From the NCBI GenBank assembly GCA_016165875.1, contig JABBOT010000022.1:3375333-3439332 (forward strand): DNA of 64,000 nt, written 5' to 3'. The translations under genes and the position numbers were made by a program. The DNA comes from Acanthopleura granulata (lineage: Eukaryota; Mollusca; Polyplacophora; Chitonida; Chitonidae). Positions within the stretch are counted from its first letter, which is position 1; every line of letters begins with the position of its first letter. This document shows positions 37,501 through 48,574 of the stretch, piece by piece. Below the pieces are notes generated by a model. The model was not told where the DNA came from and did not search any database. It was given only the letters and a program-made list of their open reading frames with translations.

Positions 37501-39768
37501 TGCTCTGTCTGTAAGACGAAATGGCATGGCACACAGACTTGTGATGAACATATCAAAAGCTCAGAAAATGATGTAGGGTATGTATCGGCTCAAAATTCTG
37601 TTTATTTATTTATTTGATTGGTGTTTTATGCTGTACTCAAGAATATTTCACTTATATGACGGCGGCCAGCATTATGGTGGGAGGAAACCAGACACTCTGA
37701 GCCAGGGGAAAACCCACGACCATCCGCGGGTTGCTGGCAGACTTTCCCACATGCGGCTGAAAAGGAAGACAGCATGAGCTGGGCTTGAACTCACAGCAAC
37801 CGCATTGTTGGGAGGCTTCGGTCATTGTGCTGTGTTAGCGCGGTAATCGACTGATTCACAGAGGCCCCCACTCAAAATTGTATGAAAATATGTTTTGTTT
37901 AGAAATTACTGTGAAATTGTAGTGAAAAATCCCTGATATAATGGTTGCACAGCATAGGGGTCTGGATCAAAGCAGTATGATTCAATCTTTGTTTGATCGC
38001 TACATCCATATAATACATGTGTATAACTTCATGTAATAGACTGCAGATTTTACCTCTTCACATGAAAGATTGCCACGGCAATGTTTGGGTCGTGAACATC
38101 TTTTCGATCTCTGTGTCCATTTCTTGGGTAATTGTTACAACACCTTGTAGAATTACCATCAGAAACGTAACGTTTTGCACTATTTTGTTGAACTTCAGTT
38201 GATCACAATCAGTTATCTTGGAGAACTCCAAGAAGCTGGCCAAAATGAAGTAGTATACCCTTTCTCTTTCAGTGTTTTCACTTTCATTTATTTTCACTGA
38301 GTGAAGGTGCATAAAGCTCTGATGGAATTGGATGGGACTCTCTTTGGATTATGCTTGCCATGTATGAATGGTGAAATATTTGCTCAGATTTATTTACAGA
38401 TGTGTTTTTTGCCTCTATGGTTTCAGAATACCTTTCAGCAGTGCTGAAGATGCCAAAATAAAGCGCTGTCCAGTGTGCCATGTTCCCATAGAACGAAACG
38501 ACGGTTGTGCTCAGATGATGTGTAAACGCTGCAAGCACGTCTTCTGCTGGTACTGCTTGGCCTCTCTTGATGTGAGTTGGCCTCCCTCAAAAACCGAAAA
38601 GAGTTTGTCAACAGTCGGATTAAAATTTTGAAATATTCCAGTAATATATTAGTGGATGTACAACCACCATGTGTACAACTTTCAAATTATGTCACCAAAA
38701 AAAGTAAGAAAAGGCGGTTTATTGGTGTGTCGTGCTGAGACCACTTAGTTAGAGGCATCAATTCATTATGTTACCGCAGCCTGTTGAATCTCTGTTTAAA
38801 GCAATATTATTTAAATTTGTAGATTTTTTTTGTTCAGAAATTTGATGCTCTTTTTTTTTTTGTGTGACAGGATGACTTTCTGTTGCGACATTATGACAAG
38901 GGGCCTTGTAAGAACAAACTGGGTCATTCTCGAGCCTCGGTGATTTGGCACAGAACACAGGTAAGGGTTATCCACCCTTGCAACCACGAGCAAGCGGTTC
39001 GAAATGTATCATTTGACTTCTAGTTTGTATCACAGGATCAAATGTAGTTTCACACTTAATGACAGTGGTGTTAAGGACCAATCAGTTTGGGAAACGTCTG
39101 TCCATGTGGTTATATATTGGACATATTATTCAAGATGTGTGTGATGGAGACCTGTGGCCAGCAATTCAAATTTGTTAGTTTTTTTTTTCTGGATATTCTA
39201 TTTCTAAAGGAAATGGGGGCCTACATAGTTAAGTTGGTTAGCGTGCCAGCGCTGCGCAATGACCCAGAAGCCTCCCACCAATGCAGTCACTGTGAGTTCA
39301 AGTCTAGCTTATGCTGGCTTCCTCTCTGACCGTACATGAGAAGGTCCGCCAGCAACCAAAAGATGGTTGTGGGTTTCCCCCGGGCTCTGCCCATTTTCCT
39401 CCCTCCATAATACTGGCCGCCATGGTATAAATGAAATATTCTTGAGTACGGCGTAAAACACCAATCAAATAAATAAAAATAAATAAATGTAAAGGAAATG
39501 ATTCTGTTTCTTATATTGTTGTTGTTTTTTTTCTGTATGCGTTGTATACATATTGATTTTACCTTGATTCTGATTGATTCATCCACCCTAAATGGCCACA
39601 TGAACGTCTTTTTTGCTGTTTCAGGTTGTGGGTATTTTCGCTGGCTTTGGTGTCTTGTTGTTAGTGGCCTCCCCTTTCCTGCTTCTGGCGGCTCCGTGTA
39701 TCCTGTGCTGCAAGTGTAAAGTCTGTAAGTGCTGTGATGAAGATGACGCCGATGGACTGGCCTCATGA
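28518..39768 (+). CDS. RNF144: RNF144-type RBR E3 ubiquitin-protein ligase, 8 coding exons, 297 aa
   Basis: Coding exons: 28518-28655, 31149-31253, 31496-31556, 34827-34945, 37486-37577, 38427-38571, 38871-38960, 39625-39768. All introns are GT-AG and phases join (894 nt). RBR ligases take ubiquitin from an E2 at RING1, pass it to a cysteine in RING2 as a thioester and then to the substrate. RING1 spans about 21-71 (C21, C24, C39, C41, C44, C47, C66, C71), the IBR lies at about 91-165, and RING2 at 186-215 has the GCAQMMC motif with C199 as the expected catalytic cysteine. The motif [18 protein letters not shown] and a C-terminal hydrophobic helix (251-279) with a Cys-rich end are specific to the RNF144A/B group, which is anchored in membranes. 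Length matches human RNF144A (292). Whether it is the ancestor of both RNF144A and B or closer to one cannot be told here. Upstream non-coding exons are not identified. Confidence 0.96.
28656..31148. other. RNF144 intron 1
   Basis: A 2.5-kb intron with a run of 25 T at 29630-29654. I see no other exon in it; flanking exon phases (0/0) join directly. Confidence 0.75.
32340..32580. repeat. Minisatellite, 30-bp unit, 8 copies, RNF144 intron 3
   Basis: Units contain 'aacatgtaaacacaacaatg' followed by 'ttggc'. Copies differ by one or two bases. The 30-bp unit keeps a reading frame open on the minus strand; that frame is a by-product. Confidence 0.93.
32915..34345. repeat. Minisatellite, 47-bp unit, about 30 copies, RNF144 intron 3
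   Basis: About 1.4 kb of units carrying 'agatgctgtcagactggg' and 'gtgtttgacagaactacatg'. Most units are 47 bp; a few (e.g. near 33105 and 33665) are 45 bp. Variant blocks recur in the same order, for example the 'tatgcctagatactctcag' variant, indicating multi-unit duplication. It ends about 480 bp before exon 4. Confidence 0.97.
34946..37485. other. RNF144 intron 4
   Basis: A 2.5-kb intron without a recognisable exon. It holds a quadruplex-forming G tract at 37335-37356 near its 3' end. Confidence 0.7.
37335..37356 (+). other. G-quadruplex-forming tract in RNF144 intron 4
   Basis: Five G runs separated by single T (ggggtgggtgggtgggtggg followed by more G), on the RNF144 sense strand about 130 nt before exon 5. 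Single-base loops make this a very strong quadruplex pattern for DNA and RNA. Confidence 0.85.
37598..37870 (-). mobile_element. Full-length tRNA-derived SINE, RNF144 intron 5
   Basis: On the minus strand: tRNA-like head (near 37870), core with a 'ggttgctggcagactttccc' block on the + strand, and a tail of TTTA repeats on the + strand. It is flanked by a direct repeat 'ctcaaaatt' at 37589-37597 and 37871-37879, consistent with a target-site duplication. It starts about 12 bp after the exon-5 donor. Confidence 0.9.
39216..39489 (+). mobile_element. Full-length tRNA-derived SINE with 11-bp target duplication, RNF144 intron 7
   Basis: Flanked by perfect 'taaaggaaatg' repeats at 39205-39215 and 39490-39500. 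Head with A-box-like 'agttggttagcg' and B-box-like 'gagttcaagtc', core with 'gatggttgtgggtttccccc', tail 'cgtaaaacaccaatcaaat' and (AAATA)n. It ends about 135 bp before exon 8. The perfect duplication suggests a fairly recent insertion. Confidence 0.95.
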
Positions 39769-40815
39769 CCGCCCATCTGCAGCCCGCTCACCAATCACGA
39801 CAGAGTTGCCTGCGTAACTCTGCATGTCCGTCTCCCCATCACCCTGCAACTCACACATTGCAAGACACAAAATTGTCTCTTTTTAACAACAGAGATCATA
39901 TTTTTGGACAAGTAACGTAAGAACATTGTTAAGTGCTCAGTTTACAACAGTACATTATATCATCGACATTTATTGAGAATATTTTATCCTGAAATCAGGT
40001 TGAGGTTATACATCTGTGCAGCTGTCTTTGATACTTGAGCAGAGGGTTAAAAGATAGTAGCATTTCGTGTCTTTATGTTTCGACACAATGAATCAATATT
40101 AGCCATTACATGAAGTTTTAGCAAATACATGTTGCATGCTGACCATGGCGTGAAAATTGCCTCTATTGGAATTTTGTACATGTGATGCCGGGTCTTGTAA
40201 TTTATAATTTGTAAGTCTTCGTTCTGCTACTCTACGTGTTGGAGGTAAAGTCTGAAACTCTTATATAACCTGCTGATAAAAAATGAAATGAAATGAAATG
40301 AAAAAAAAAGTGAAATGCTGATATGCAAATGTGAAGATAGACGGTTTTTTGAAGGCATATATCATCAGCGCTCTGGTATTGCAATATCTTTTAAAACTAA
40401 ATGTTGAACAGAAATTATGGGCAATCAGCACTGAAGGAAGTGTTCACCCTCCCTAATATTTGTGGTTAGGAAAGAGTGTGAAAGTCTTGGTTACTTTTTC
40501 AGCTTTACAGCTGTGTTCATTATTAGCTGGGAAACAACTTGAGAAAAGCTTGATTAAAAAAAGAGGTTTTTGCTCCATTGAAGACACATTACATCAGCAT
40601 TTTTATAAATTACATGTTTAACTGAAATTATGGGTACTCACCATTGCTAGATATGTTTTGTCTGCCTAATAGAAATTGGCTGCCATGAATGCTGTGTTAA
40701 GCCTTCAGATATTTCTTGAATACTTCATCAGTGTTCTGTTTGTTTGTGTTACTTGTACCTTTTTTTGTTTAGTATTTTGTCTTCTTTTCCATGTTTTCCC
40801 ATTATTGTTCAAGAA

Positions 40816-41056
40816 TATATTTATTTATTTGATTGGTGTTTTACATAGTACTCAAGAATGTTTCACTTATATGACAGCAGCCAGCATTACAGTGAGAGGA
40901 AACCCATGACCATCCGCAGGTTTCTGACGCACCATCCCACATACGGCTGGAGAGGAAGCCAGCATGAGCTGGACTTGAACTCACAGTGACCGCATTGGTG
41001 GGAGGCTTCTGGGTCATTGCCATGCACTAGCACTCCAACCCACTGAGACCCCATTT
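40816..41056 (-). mobile_element. Full-length tRNA-derived SINE with 11-bp target duplication, probable RNF144 3' UTR
   Basis: Flanked by perfect 'ttgttcaagaa' repeats at 40805-40815 and 41057-41067. Carries TTTA tail repeats, 'gattggtgttttacatagta', 'gagctggacttgaactcac' and 'cattggtgggaggctt' in the order of the family consensus, reversed. Confidence 0.95.
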
Positions 41057-41817
41057 TTGTTCAAGAAAGATGAAAAGATAAAATGTTTGTCTTTTTATGT
41101 CATTACATTTCATTTTCATATCACAATATATGTCATTGCTGACACTTTAAAATTTTGTAAAATATGCTTAAAAAAAGTGGAAGTGCTTGATACATGTACC
41201 TTCAGGTCAGTTTGGATCAGGACTGTCATAAGGTCAGAGTAATTGAAAATGAACAATGGGTATTTTGTTCTGTTTTTTTTTTTTTTTCTAGAGATGCTGT
41301 ATTAGATTTCACTGAATTGTCCAGAATATCCTGTTAAAATGAGTGTGATGCGTTCAGTATTGTAAACACCATTGCATCAAAAATGCACTACGAAAATATC
41401 AGAGTTTCATTATGTCTGACATTAAAGAAAGTCATAACTGTCCAAGCCTCACTTCATCGGAGTTGGGATTTGTATTCCTTCATGAACAAACACTTGTTTT
41501 TATTTACCAGTAAGTAAGCATTGTTGTCATTCCGATATATTATGGAAGCGTCATAAGAGCCTTCAAGTAGTCCGATATTTGTGACTGCAGTTTTTGTATG
41601 TGACATTTACATGGGGTCTTGGTATCCTCTGTCAATACTTGCACTGTTTCAGTTGTTACATCTGCAGTCATGGCCTTGAGTTAAGATAAAGAAAATGTTC
41701 ATCACATGTGAAAGTCTTAGCATGATTTTGTAATGTAGCAGTTCACAGCCATAATTCATGGTAATAAATGTGTATATTTGTGTATATGGTGTAAAGACAT
41801 GTTGTATATCTCTTTGT

Positions 41818-41960
41818 GCCAGATCGGCTGTGTTGTGCCAGATAGGCTGTGTTGTGCCAGATCGGCTGTGCCAGATAGGCTGTGTTGTGCCAGATCGGCT
41901 GTGTTGTGCCAGATAGGCTGTGTTGTGCCAGATCGGCTGTGTTGTGCCAGATAGGCTGTG
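41818..41960. repeat. 19-bp tandem repeat with alternating unit types, 8 copies
   Basis: Units of 'gccagatcggctgtgttgt' alternate strictly with the same unit carrying 'gatagg' in place of 'gatcgg', giving a 38-bp higher-order period. The third unit is 5 bp short. Confidence 0.92.
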
Positions 41961-44900
41961 TATTGTGTCAAGTGTATTATGTGGCAAACTGCTGTATTCG
42001 CTTTTCAAACAGCCAAATCTTTAAACATGAATTGGGACGTAAGCTCCCAGTGCCTGTCAATACTACTGTGTTTGTATGTATGTCCGTCTGTGAAAGATAT
42101 CACCTGGTGATATTAGCATTTCACCTGAACATCATGTCAACAAAATTGAAGGCTCCTGTGGAATCGAGGTCAAATATTGAATGATAATGAATGTGGTTGT
42201 GAACTTTAACCAGCAGCTCTCTAAACTGTTACTGTACTGATTTTAAGGTGGTAGCGGTGCTGAGTAGAATAAGTCTGACATTTGCTAAAACTGTGCGGCA
42301 GAAACAATGGCCACGTATTAGATGTTTCACATATGAAAAGGAACAGCAGCTGTAAAGTGTAAGATGCGGCCTTCATTTGTTGATGACTCACATATTCAGC
42401 TGATCAATGTGAAAAAGAATCTTTCGAATGAAACTGGCGCTATATCCTGTATCACATGACAAAAACAGCACCATTAATTTAAACAACTCCTATGAGTACC
42501 AGTAATATGGCTACTCCACATGAGAAACAACATGTAACAGAACAAAATATAAGTTTGTGTAGGGCTTCTTACAGGTCAAGGCCAACTTATCTTGGTAGGG
42601 AGTCACATGAAGGGTAATAAGGCCATGGAGTAAGGTGGCAACTGGTAGTGTTTGGGTGGGTGGGTGGATAAATGCTAGATAGATGGATGGGTGGTCACAC
42701 CTGTGATATCTGCTGCTCTGGATAGTTTGTAAATACGAGTTTTGTCACAGCAAGCTAGGAGTTCAAACCTGACAGCTGGCAGTTTTTGTGCGTGTTCTAA
42801 TTTATTGCTTGCTCTGCTTTATGTGGCCCCCATATCATATAATATTTTGTATTTAATTTTTGGAGAGTTAGTGCCAGATTTGTTTTCTGTGTTGTTTTTG
42901 ACCCAAATTGTTGTAGAAAAAAGTTGCTTCTATCAAAATAATGGGGAGGAAGTTTTTTTTATTCAGCCATTTTATTTACAAAGCATTTTGCATAATTTCC
43001 GCAGACATGTGCCTCAGGTGTGAAGCCAACATTATTGACAATGTCATGTGATTATTTGTACTGGTTATCATCAACTGCTTCTCTCATTGGCAAATGGGAT
43101 GGGCCTATCAGGGGTTGTTAGCTTTATTGTTTCTTGGGTGCTGATGATCATTTGGAAAGTGCACTATAAATATTCAGGAAACCAAGTTCTGGGATTTTTA
43201 AGAGGAAAATTAACTATGTTCAGATATTAAACTGAAGAACTGATTCCCTAACTTGACAAGACATAGATGTCTGTAAGACGTATGTGCAAGCAAACTTTGC
43301 TATCACATTGATCTGCTTATTTGTGTGACTGTATATACTTGATTTGGATGTGTACTTGTTGTATCCTTGGTAACTTTACATTCTGTATTAACATTCCTGC
43401 TATTTTTCTGTGATGTCTTAATTTCGTCTAGTCATGATGGTTTTATATGGGAGTTGATATAAAGAGGCAGTCATTAGCTACACTCAGAATATCAGCAAAA
43501 CTTTTCATTATACTGGATTCATTGAATGAATGAAGTACAAGTACTATGAGCAATGCCTGTGGCCTGGGACAGCGTGACATCAGTCATTGGTATGGACTGA
43601 TCAGAGGAGGTCATGGTGTGAGAGTTTTTGCATTGTATTGCTCACATACTGGGGACAGATTACTTCATTCCATATACTGACTTTTTGTCCTGTTTTATTG
43701 CTAAGGGTAATAAATCAGTAGGCGGACTTGCACTCTTCTACAATATGGACAATTCAATTGCACTGTTGCCATTTTGTAATAATTAAACCTAGCATACAGC
43801 ATCAGAAAGTTTTGCTTGCACATACAATTGCAGTATGGTGGACCGAAACTGTAAATAAGGAGTTTCATTGTTTAGAAGTTGAATGGTTAAAAATCTCGGG
43901 GTATCCACTTTTGCCTCCACTAGTAGTAAGCTATGCCATGGTAAGGATATTGTCCCACACAATAAGTACCTCATAGTCCTCAAAGCCAAACACAGTTAAA
44001 GGCATTCTCAGAGAGATTTGTAATAAAATGAAACAATTGTATTGAAATTTGAGTACCAGTACCCTTTTGGACATGTGTATGATTAGGCCTACTATGATGG
44101 ATCTAAATTAAAATCAGAGCAGGTTTATATAGAAATTATTCACCCATTGTATTTTCAATCTCACCTCTTTTAATGAAGAAATAATTGAATCTAACTCTGT
44201 TTAAGTCTGTGATATATTTGTAAAAGTAAAAATGGTTTTTGTAAAAGTAAAAATGGTGTAGTATGACTCAATATGTGTGTTTTATTGGTGTAAATATATC
44301 ATATTTCTGTGTAGATGTGAACAATGTTATTCTTTTGCTGTGACATTTATAATTGTGTAAATATGCTACACATAGAAAATAGGTCTATTCCAGATACACT
44401 TCTACAGTGTAAATATGAACATAATGATAAAAACATCAGTTTAGTAACAGGTTGTTGTTGGAAATCGTGAAGTCATTGCTTCCTGTTGTTTCTACATGTA
44501 TACTTTGCTGGATAAACGGTTTAAATTCAATAGCGTCATGCTATATCTATTATATTCCCTCCCTGGCATTTCACAAGTTTGAATGTAAATAAACCATTTG
44601 TGGCATCACGTTGTACATGTCTTTATGTTTAATCTCTCTTCAACTCTGATAGGATTTTCTAGTACCGGTACTGATAGTTCCAACGGGGAACATTTTCTGC
44701 GTGCACAAATCAGTTCCAAGCTGTGGTAAAAAACATGTCATTCTGTTTTTCTGCAGTGCAAGTACATTGACTCTGCTGTAACAGTCTGACTAAACAGAAG
44801 ATTTGGGGCTGGAATCCAGCTTTAATTTGTTCTACTGTGTCTGTGAGTCAGTATGGAGATTTGTCTGTGGTATCCGGCAAAGGGGAATGACTCCGCGCTA

Positions 44901-45109
44901 TGGCCTCCTCCATCATATAAGCCATATTGTTTTGAGTGTAGTGTTGAAATAGAATGAAATAAATGGAACTTAAAGGAAGTAACCCCTTTTCTTTCTGCCT
45001 ACCTTGGGGAACTGATATGTTTATACTAGGGATTCCTCATTTTATATGGCTGCCAGTGATGATATACTGATTTTGTCCATCTGTCCGTCTGTATTCATTT
45101 TTGGGCTAT

Positions 45110-45935
45110 ATCTCGAATTCTTTTCCACGTACGGTTTTAATTTTTGATGGATGTGTCGCGACTTGCATTTGTCCATTTCCGTGGTTGCCTTTGACAGATT
45201 GCCATTTTCTCTGTATACACTGCATAAATATATATGACTGTGTCCACGCTATATCTCAAATAGTTTTCCACATATGGCTTTAATTTTTGGTGGATACATA
45301 GACTCACATTTGTCCATTTCTACGGTTGCCTTAGCCACCAGATTACCATTTTCCCTGTATGTACTGTATAAATACATAAGACTTCATGTCTTATGTGAAT
45401 ACATAGATGCAGATGTGATGAGGTGTCGTGACTCACATTTGTCCATTTCTGTGGTTACCATGGTAACCAGATTGCTGTTTCCCTTATATATGCTATATAA
45501 TTAGGTATGAACTTCATGTCTGGATCATATTTGGTTTTAATTCGTGTTGGATACTTAGATACAGATAAGACAATGTCATAACTCACGTGTCAATTTTCAT
45601 GGTTGGCATTGTTCCCAGATTGCTCTTATCGTTACATAATGTTTATAAATAGATATGACAATTTGATATTGTTGTTTTACGCCTTAATCAAGAATATTTC
45701 ACTTACACAACAGTGGTCAGCATTATGCTGAGAGGAACCTGGCAGAGCCTAGGGCTACAACTCCAATTGTTTCCCATATTCAACTTCATTTCTTGGTGAC
45801 GATGTGTTGCGACTTGCCCTTGTTCATTTTTATTGTTGCCATGGTAACTAGATTGCCATTATCATACATATAGTACTTTATAAATGGATATGATTTCTTT
45901 AATTTTGGGGTGATACGTATGTACGCAGATGTTGA
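45110..45935. repeat. Degenerate tandem repeat, about 130-150-bp unit, 5 copies
   Basis: The block 'actcacatttgtccatttct' (or a close variant) followed by a 'ccagattgcc' block recurs near 45161, 45300, 45430, 45580 and 45812. The gap between the last two is enlarged by a SINE fragment at 45665-45760. Confidence 0.8.
45665..45760 (-). mobile_element. SINE fragment inside the 150-bp repeat
   Basis: 'ttgttttacgccttaatcaa', 'gaatatttcactta' and 'gtcagcattatgctgagagg' match the tail and core of reverse-oriented SINEs; the head is missing. Confidence 0.75.
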
Positions 45936-46264
45936 TTTTTCGGCAGATACATACAGAGGTCACAGAGATGACGATGGAACATTGTGTATGTACTTCTGTG
46001 GCTGCCATGGTAATTAGTGTCCCCACCCCAAGACCTTGTAACAGGATGAGAACAATCTTTAACACACATATATATTTGAAACCATCTCTTTCCAAATTCA
46101 TTGTTTCATGTGTATTTTTCATCACAACCCATGAAGTACTTTCCCTCACAATTTATACTTATCACAATGCTGCTGGTATTCATTTATACATTGCATACAA
46201 CATACAACACATGTATTGTGTTCACCTGAACTCTTGTTTATTTTATAATTAAGTTGATTCCTTA

Positions 46265-46345
46265 TGCAAGAAATGAGAATATTTCACTTCATACATTTGT
46301 GTGGTGGTCAGGAGAGAGGAAACCAAATTAGCTGAAAGGAAACCA
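46265..46345 (-). mobile_element. Decayed SINE fragment
   Basis: 'gagaatatttcacttcatac' and 'gtggtcaggagagaggaaacc' resemble the tail-proximal core of the reverse-oriented family. Strongly diverged. Confidence 0.45.
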
Positions 46346-46580
46346 GCAGAGCCAACATAAAGGGGCTAGAATGTAACATGCTGATGACCACAAAACCCAT
46401 GGACAAGTTGTCCGGCCTTGCAGTGCGTCACTCCAACTGGCCAGTGGTAAGTGAAGGGGTCTTTAGATCATCGGGGTTTAACTCCTGTAAAATATATTTC
46501 ATGTTTACACTTTGAGAGAATTGGGCGAGAGAAGAAAAAATGAAAGTGCCCATTGTCTATGTCCCAACTAAAAGGTGAAA

Positions 46581-46919
46581 TTCATGGTACACTTCAGCAA
46601 GACCTCACAAGTTCTGTTTCAGGTAACTTTTGTTGTACAAGACAGTGAGGCAATAATACCAAAAAATTCATGGTACACTTCAGCAAAACCTCACAAGTCC
46701 TGTTTCAGGTAACTTTTGTTGTACAAGACAGCGAGGCAATAATACCCAAAAAATTCATGGTACACTTCAGCAAAACCTCACAAGTCCTGTTTCAGGTAAC
46801 TTTTGTTGTACAAGACAGTGAGGCAATAATACCAAAAAATTCATGGTACACTTCAGCAAAACCTCACAAGTCCTGTTTCAGGTAACTTTTGTTGTACAAG
46901 ACGGTGAGGCAATATTATA
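46581..46919. repeat. 86-bp tandem repeat, 4 copies
   Basis: Units start at 46581, 46667, 46754 and 46840 with 'ttcatggtacacttcagc' and contain 'ctgtttcaggtaactttt'. Copies are nearly identical. The unit brings an acceptor-like 'tttcag' directly against a donor-like 'gtaact'. Confidence 0.95.
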
Positions 46920-48373
46920 CCAAAAAGCAGTGATTTACAGGAAAAGTTCTGAAAAATTGATTTACAAATGTTTGTGAACTGGCCACCTGACTGGTCAAGT
47001 GTTGATCAGCTCGCGCGAGAGTGAGGCATTAGCAGGAGTCTGGTGTAATTGACAGAATGCCTTATTTGATTGTTTTATACCGTAATCAGTTGGTCGGTTT
47101 TTCTAGCTGGTGGATGACCTTTTGCAATTGAGACATTGGTAAGTGCTCGATCCAAGGCTTAGACAAATATTACGTGCGTCATCAGAACGTCTGCATCTCT
47201 TTCACTGTAGGACTCAGTCTCTTGCGAGAAATTTGCAAGACAACTCTGGTAAATCACTTGGTATTTCTCTTTTGGCCATGTAATTTATGCTGGTGCCCTT
47301 CTGACTTCCACCAAAAGTTTTAACTACATGTATAATCCATATTGTTATAATTTCATTGATGTCTGACATTTTCAGAAACTACATTGTCTCTTACAACAGG
47401 ATAGTGATAAGCAATATCCCACTTCTTAAAATGACAGGACTGACATCTGAACATGAGAAACAAGTGTCCAATAACACAAACTAACTCACAAAACCAAGAC
47501 TTTGAAAGAGTTCAAACTAAATTTACAGTTACACTTTTGCATGAGGTTTGAGGGTTATGACATAAATTGTGTTCATTTGTCTGTCCAATCATTTTGAAGA
47601 AAATTCAAGCTGAGAAGAGAAAGGCCACATTTAAATGCAAATAAACTGTTTCCCCTCTTGCATCACCTGTTATCCAGCCCTATAAAACAGAGAAGAAGCT
47701 CTAAATGTACAGAATAATGATGTTGAACTTGGATTGGCTGTAAGTGTATAATGAATCATGGAAGACATTTAAATAAAACGAAGTCTGAGAACAAAATAAA
47801 TATTTTTTTACATATACCATAATTCTTCTAATTTTTCAGACAAGTTTTAAGTCTTCACCCCAGGGGCAGTCTGTCTGTTTGGGTCAAACACTGGGGTTGG
47901 CAATTGGGAGAAAGCTGTAATCGTTAGGGTTGTCACACACATTGGAGCTTCACCACCAAGTGTGGTAGCTCAACACTCAAGTGAGTCTTGTGGCAGGGTG
48001 AGTCCATGCCACCCTCAATGGAACATCATGCCCAATACACAAGACACAACCCAGTCACCTTATACTGACACCCAGTGACCCAGTTCCACATCCTTGCTCT
48101 AACCTCAGTGCTGATCACCAAGTGAGAAAGCAGCAAGTAGCATCTGCCAACCTCAAGGAAAACACTGACCAGTCCATCAGGCAATTTTAGAGACTAATTG
48201 CAGTTTACAAATAGGCAAAGGATCTCAGTGCCAGTTAACTATGGCTAAACTCTAATTCAGTAGATATCCGTCAAATTTTTAAGCATGGCCTGCCTCTGGA
48301 CTGAACACGTCTTCCATGTATTACATTAATAACAGGACAACAATTAAGCTGTTTCAATTTTTTTGTTTGAACA

Positions 48374-48379
48374 TTTATT
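48374..48379 (-). promoter_or_regulatory. Probable RRM2 poly(A) signal
   Basis: TTTATT on the + strand is AATAAA on the RRM2 strand, about 200 nt past the stop codon. Confidence 0.6.
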
Positions 48380-48574
48380 AAACCCAATAATTTAAAATGT
48401 TTTTACAATAAAACTGTATGTATACAATTTACAATGATAAAATATGGGTGAAAAAAATGATTAAATGCTGGCTAAAAATGCACTCAGTACTACATTTGAT
48501 GATAAGGTCATTCAGTTTAATGAGCAAACCTATGAGTTTCTTGTAGCTGTACTAGTGAGTTGCATTGCGCTACT

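Larger units (their letters stand above)
39769..44593 (+). other. Probable long 3' UTR of RNF144
   Basis: No other gene is seen downstream until the 3' end of RRM2, and poly(A) signals occur at 41763-41768, 43709-43714, 44022-44027 and 44588-44593. The last is followed by T/GT-rich sequence. The end point is uncertain: the UTR could be as short as 2 kb or as long as 4.8 kb. It contains a SINE (40816-41056) and a 19-bp array (41818-41960). Confidence 0.4.
44594..48373. other. RNF144-RRM2 intergenic region
   Basis: Between two convergent 3' ends. No coding exon recognised. It holds a degenerate 150-bp tandem repeat (45110-45935), SINE fragments (45665-45760, 46265-46345) and an 86-bp array (46581-46919). 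Confidence 0.65.

Noticed and set aside
39287..39766. 159-codon minus-strand frame across RNF144 exon 8
   Set aside because: It consists of antisense RNF144 exon 8 plus SINE sequence.
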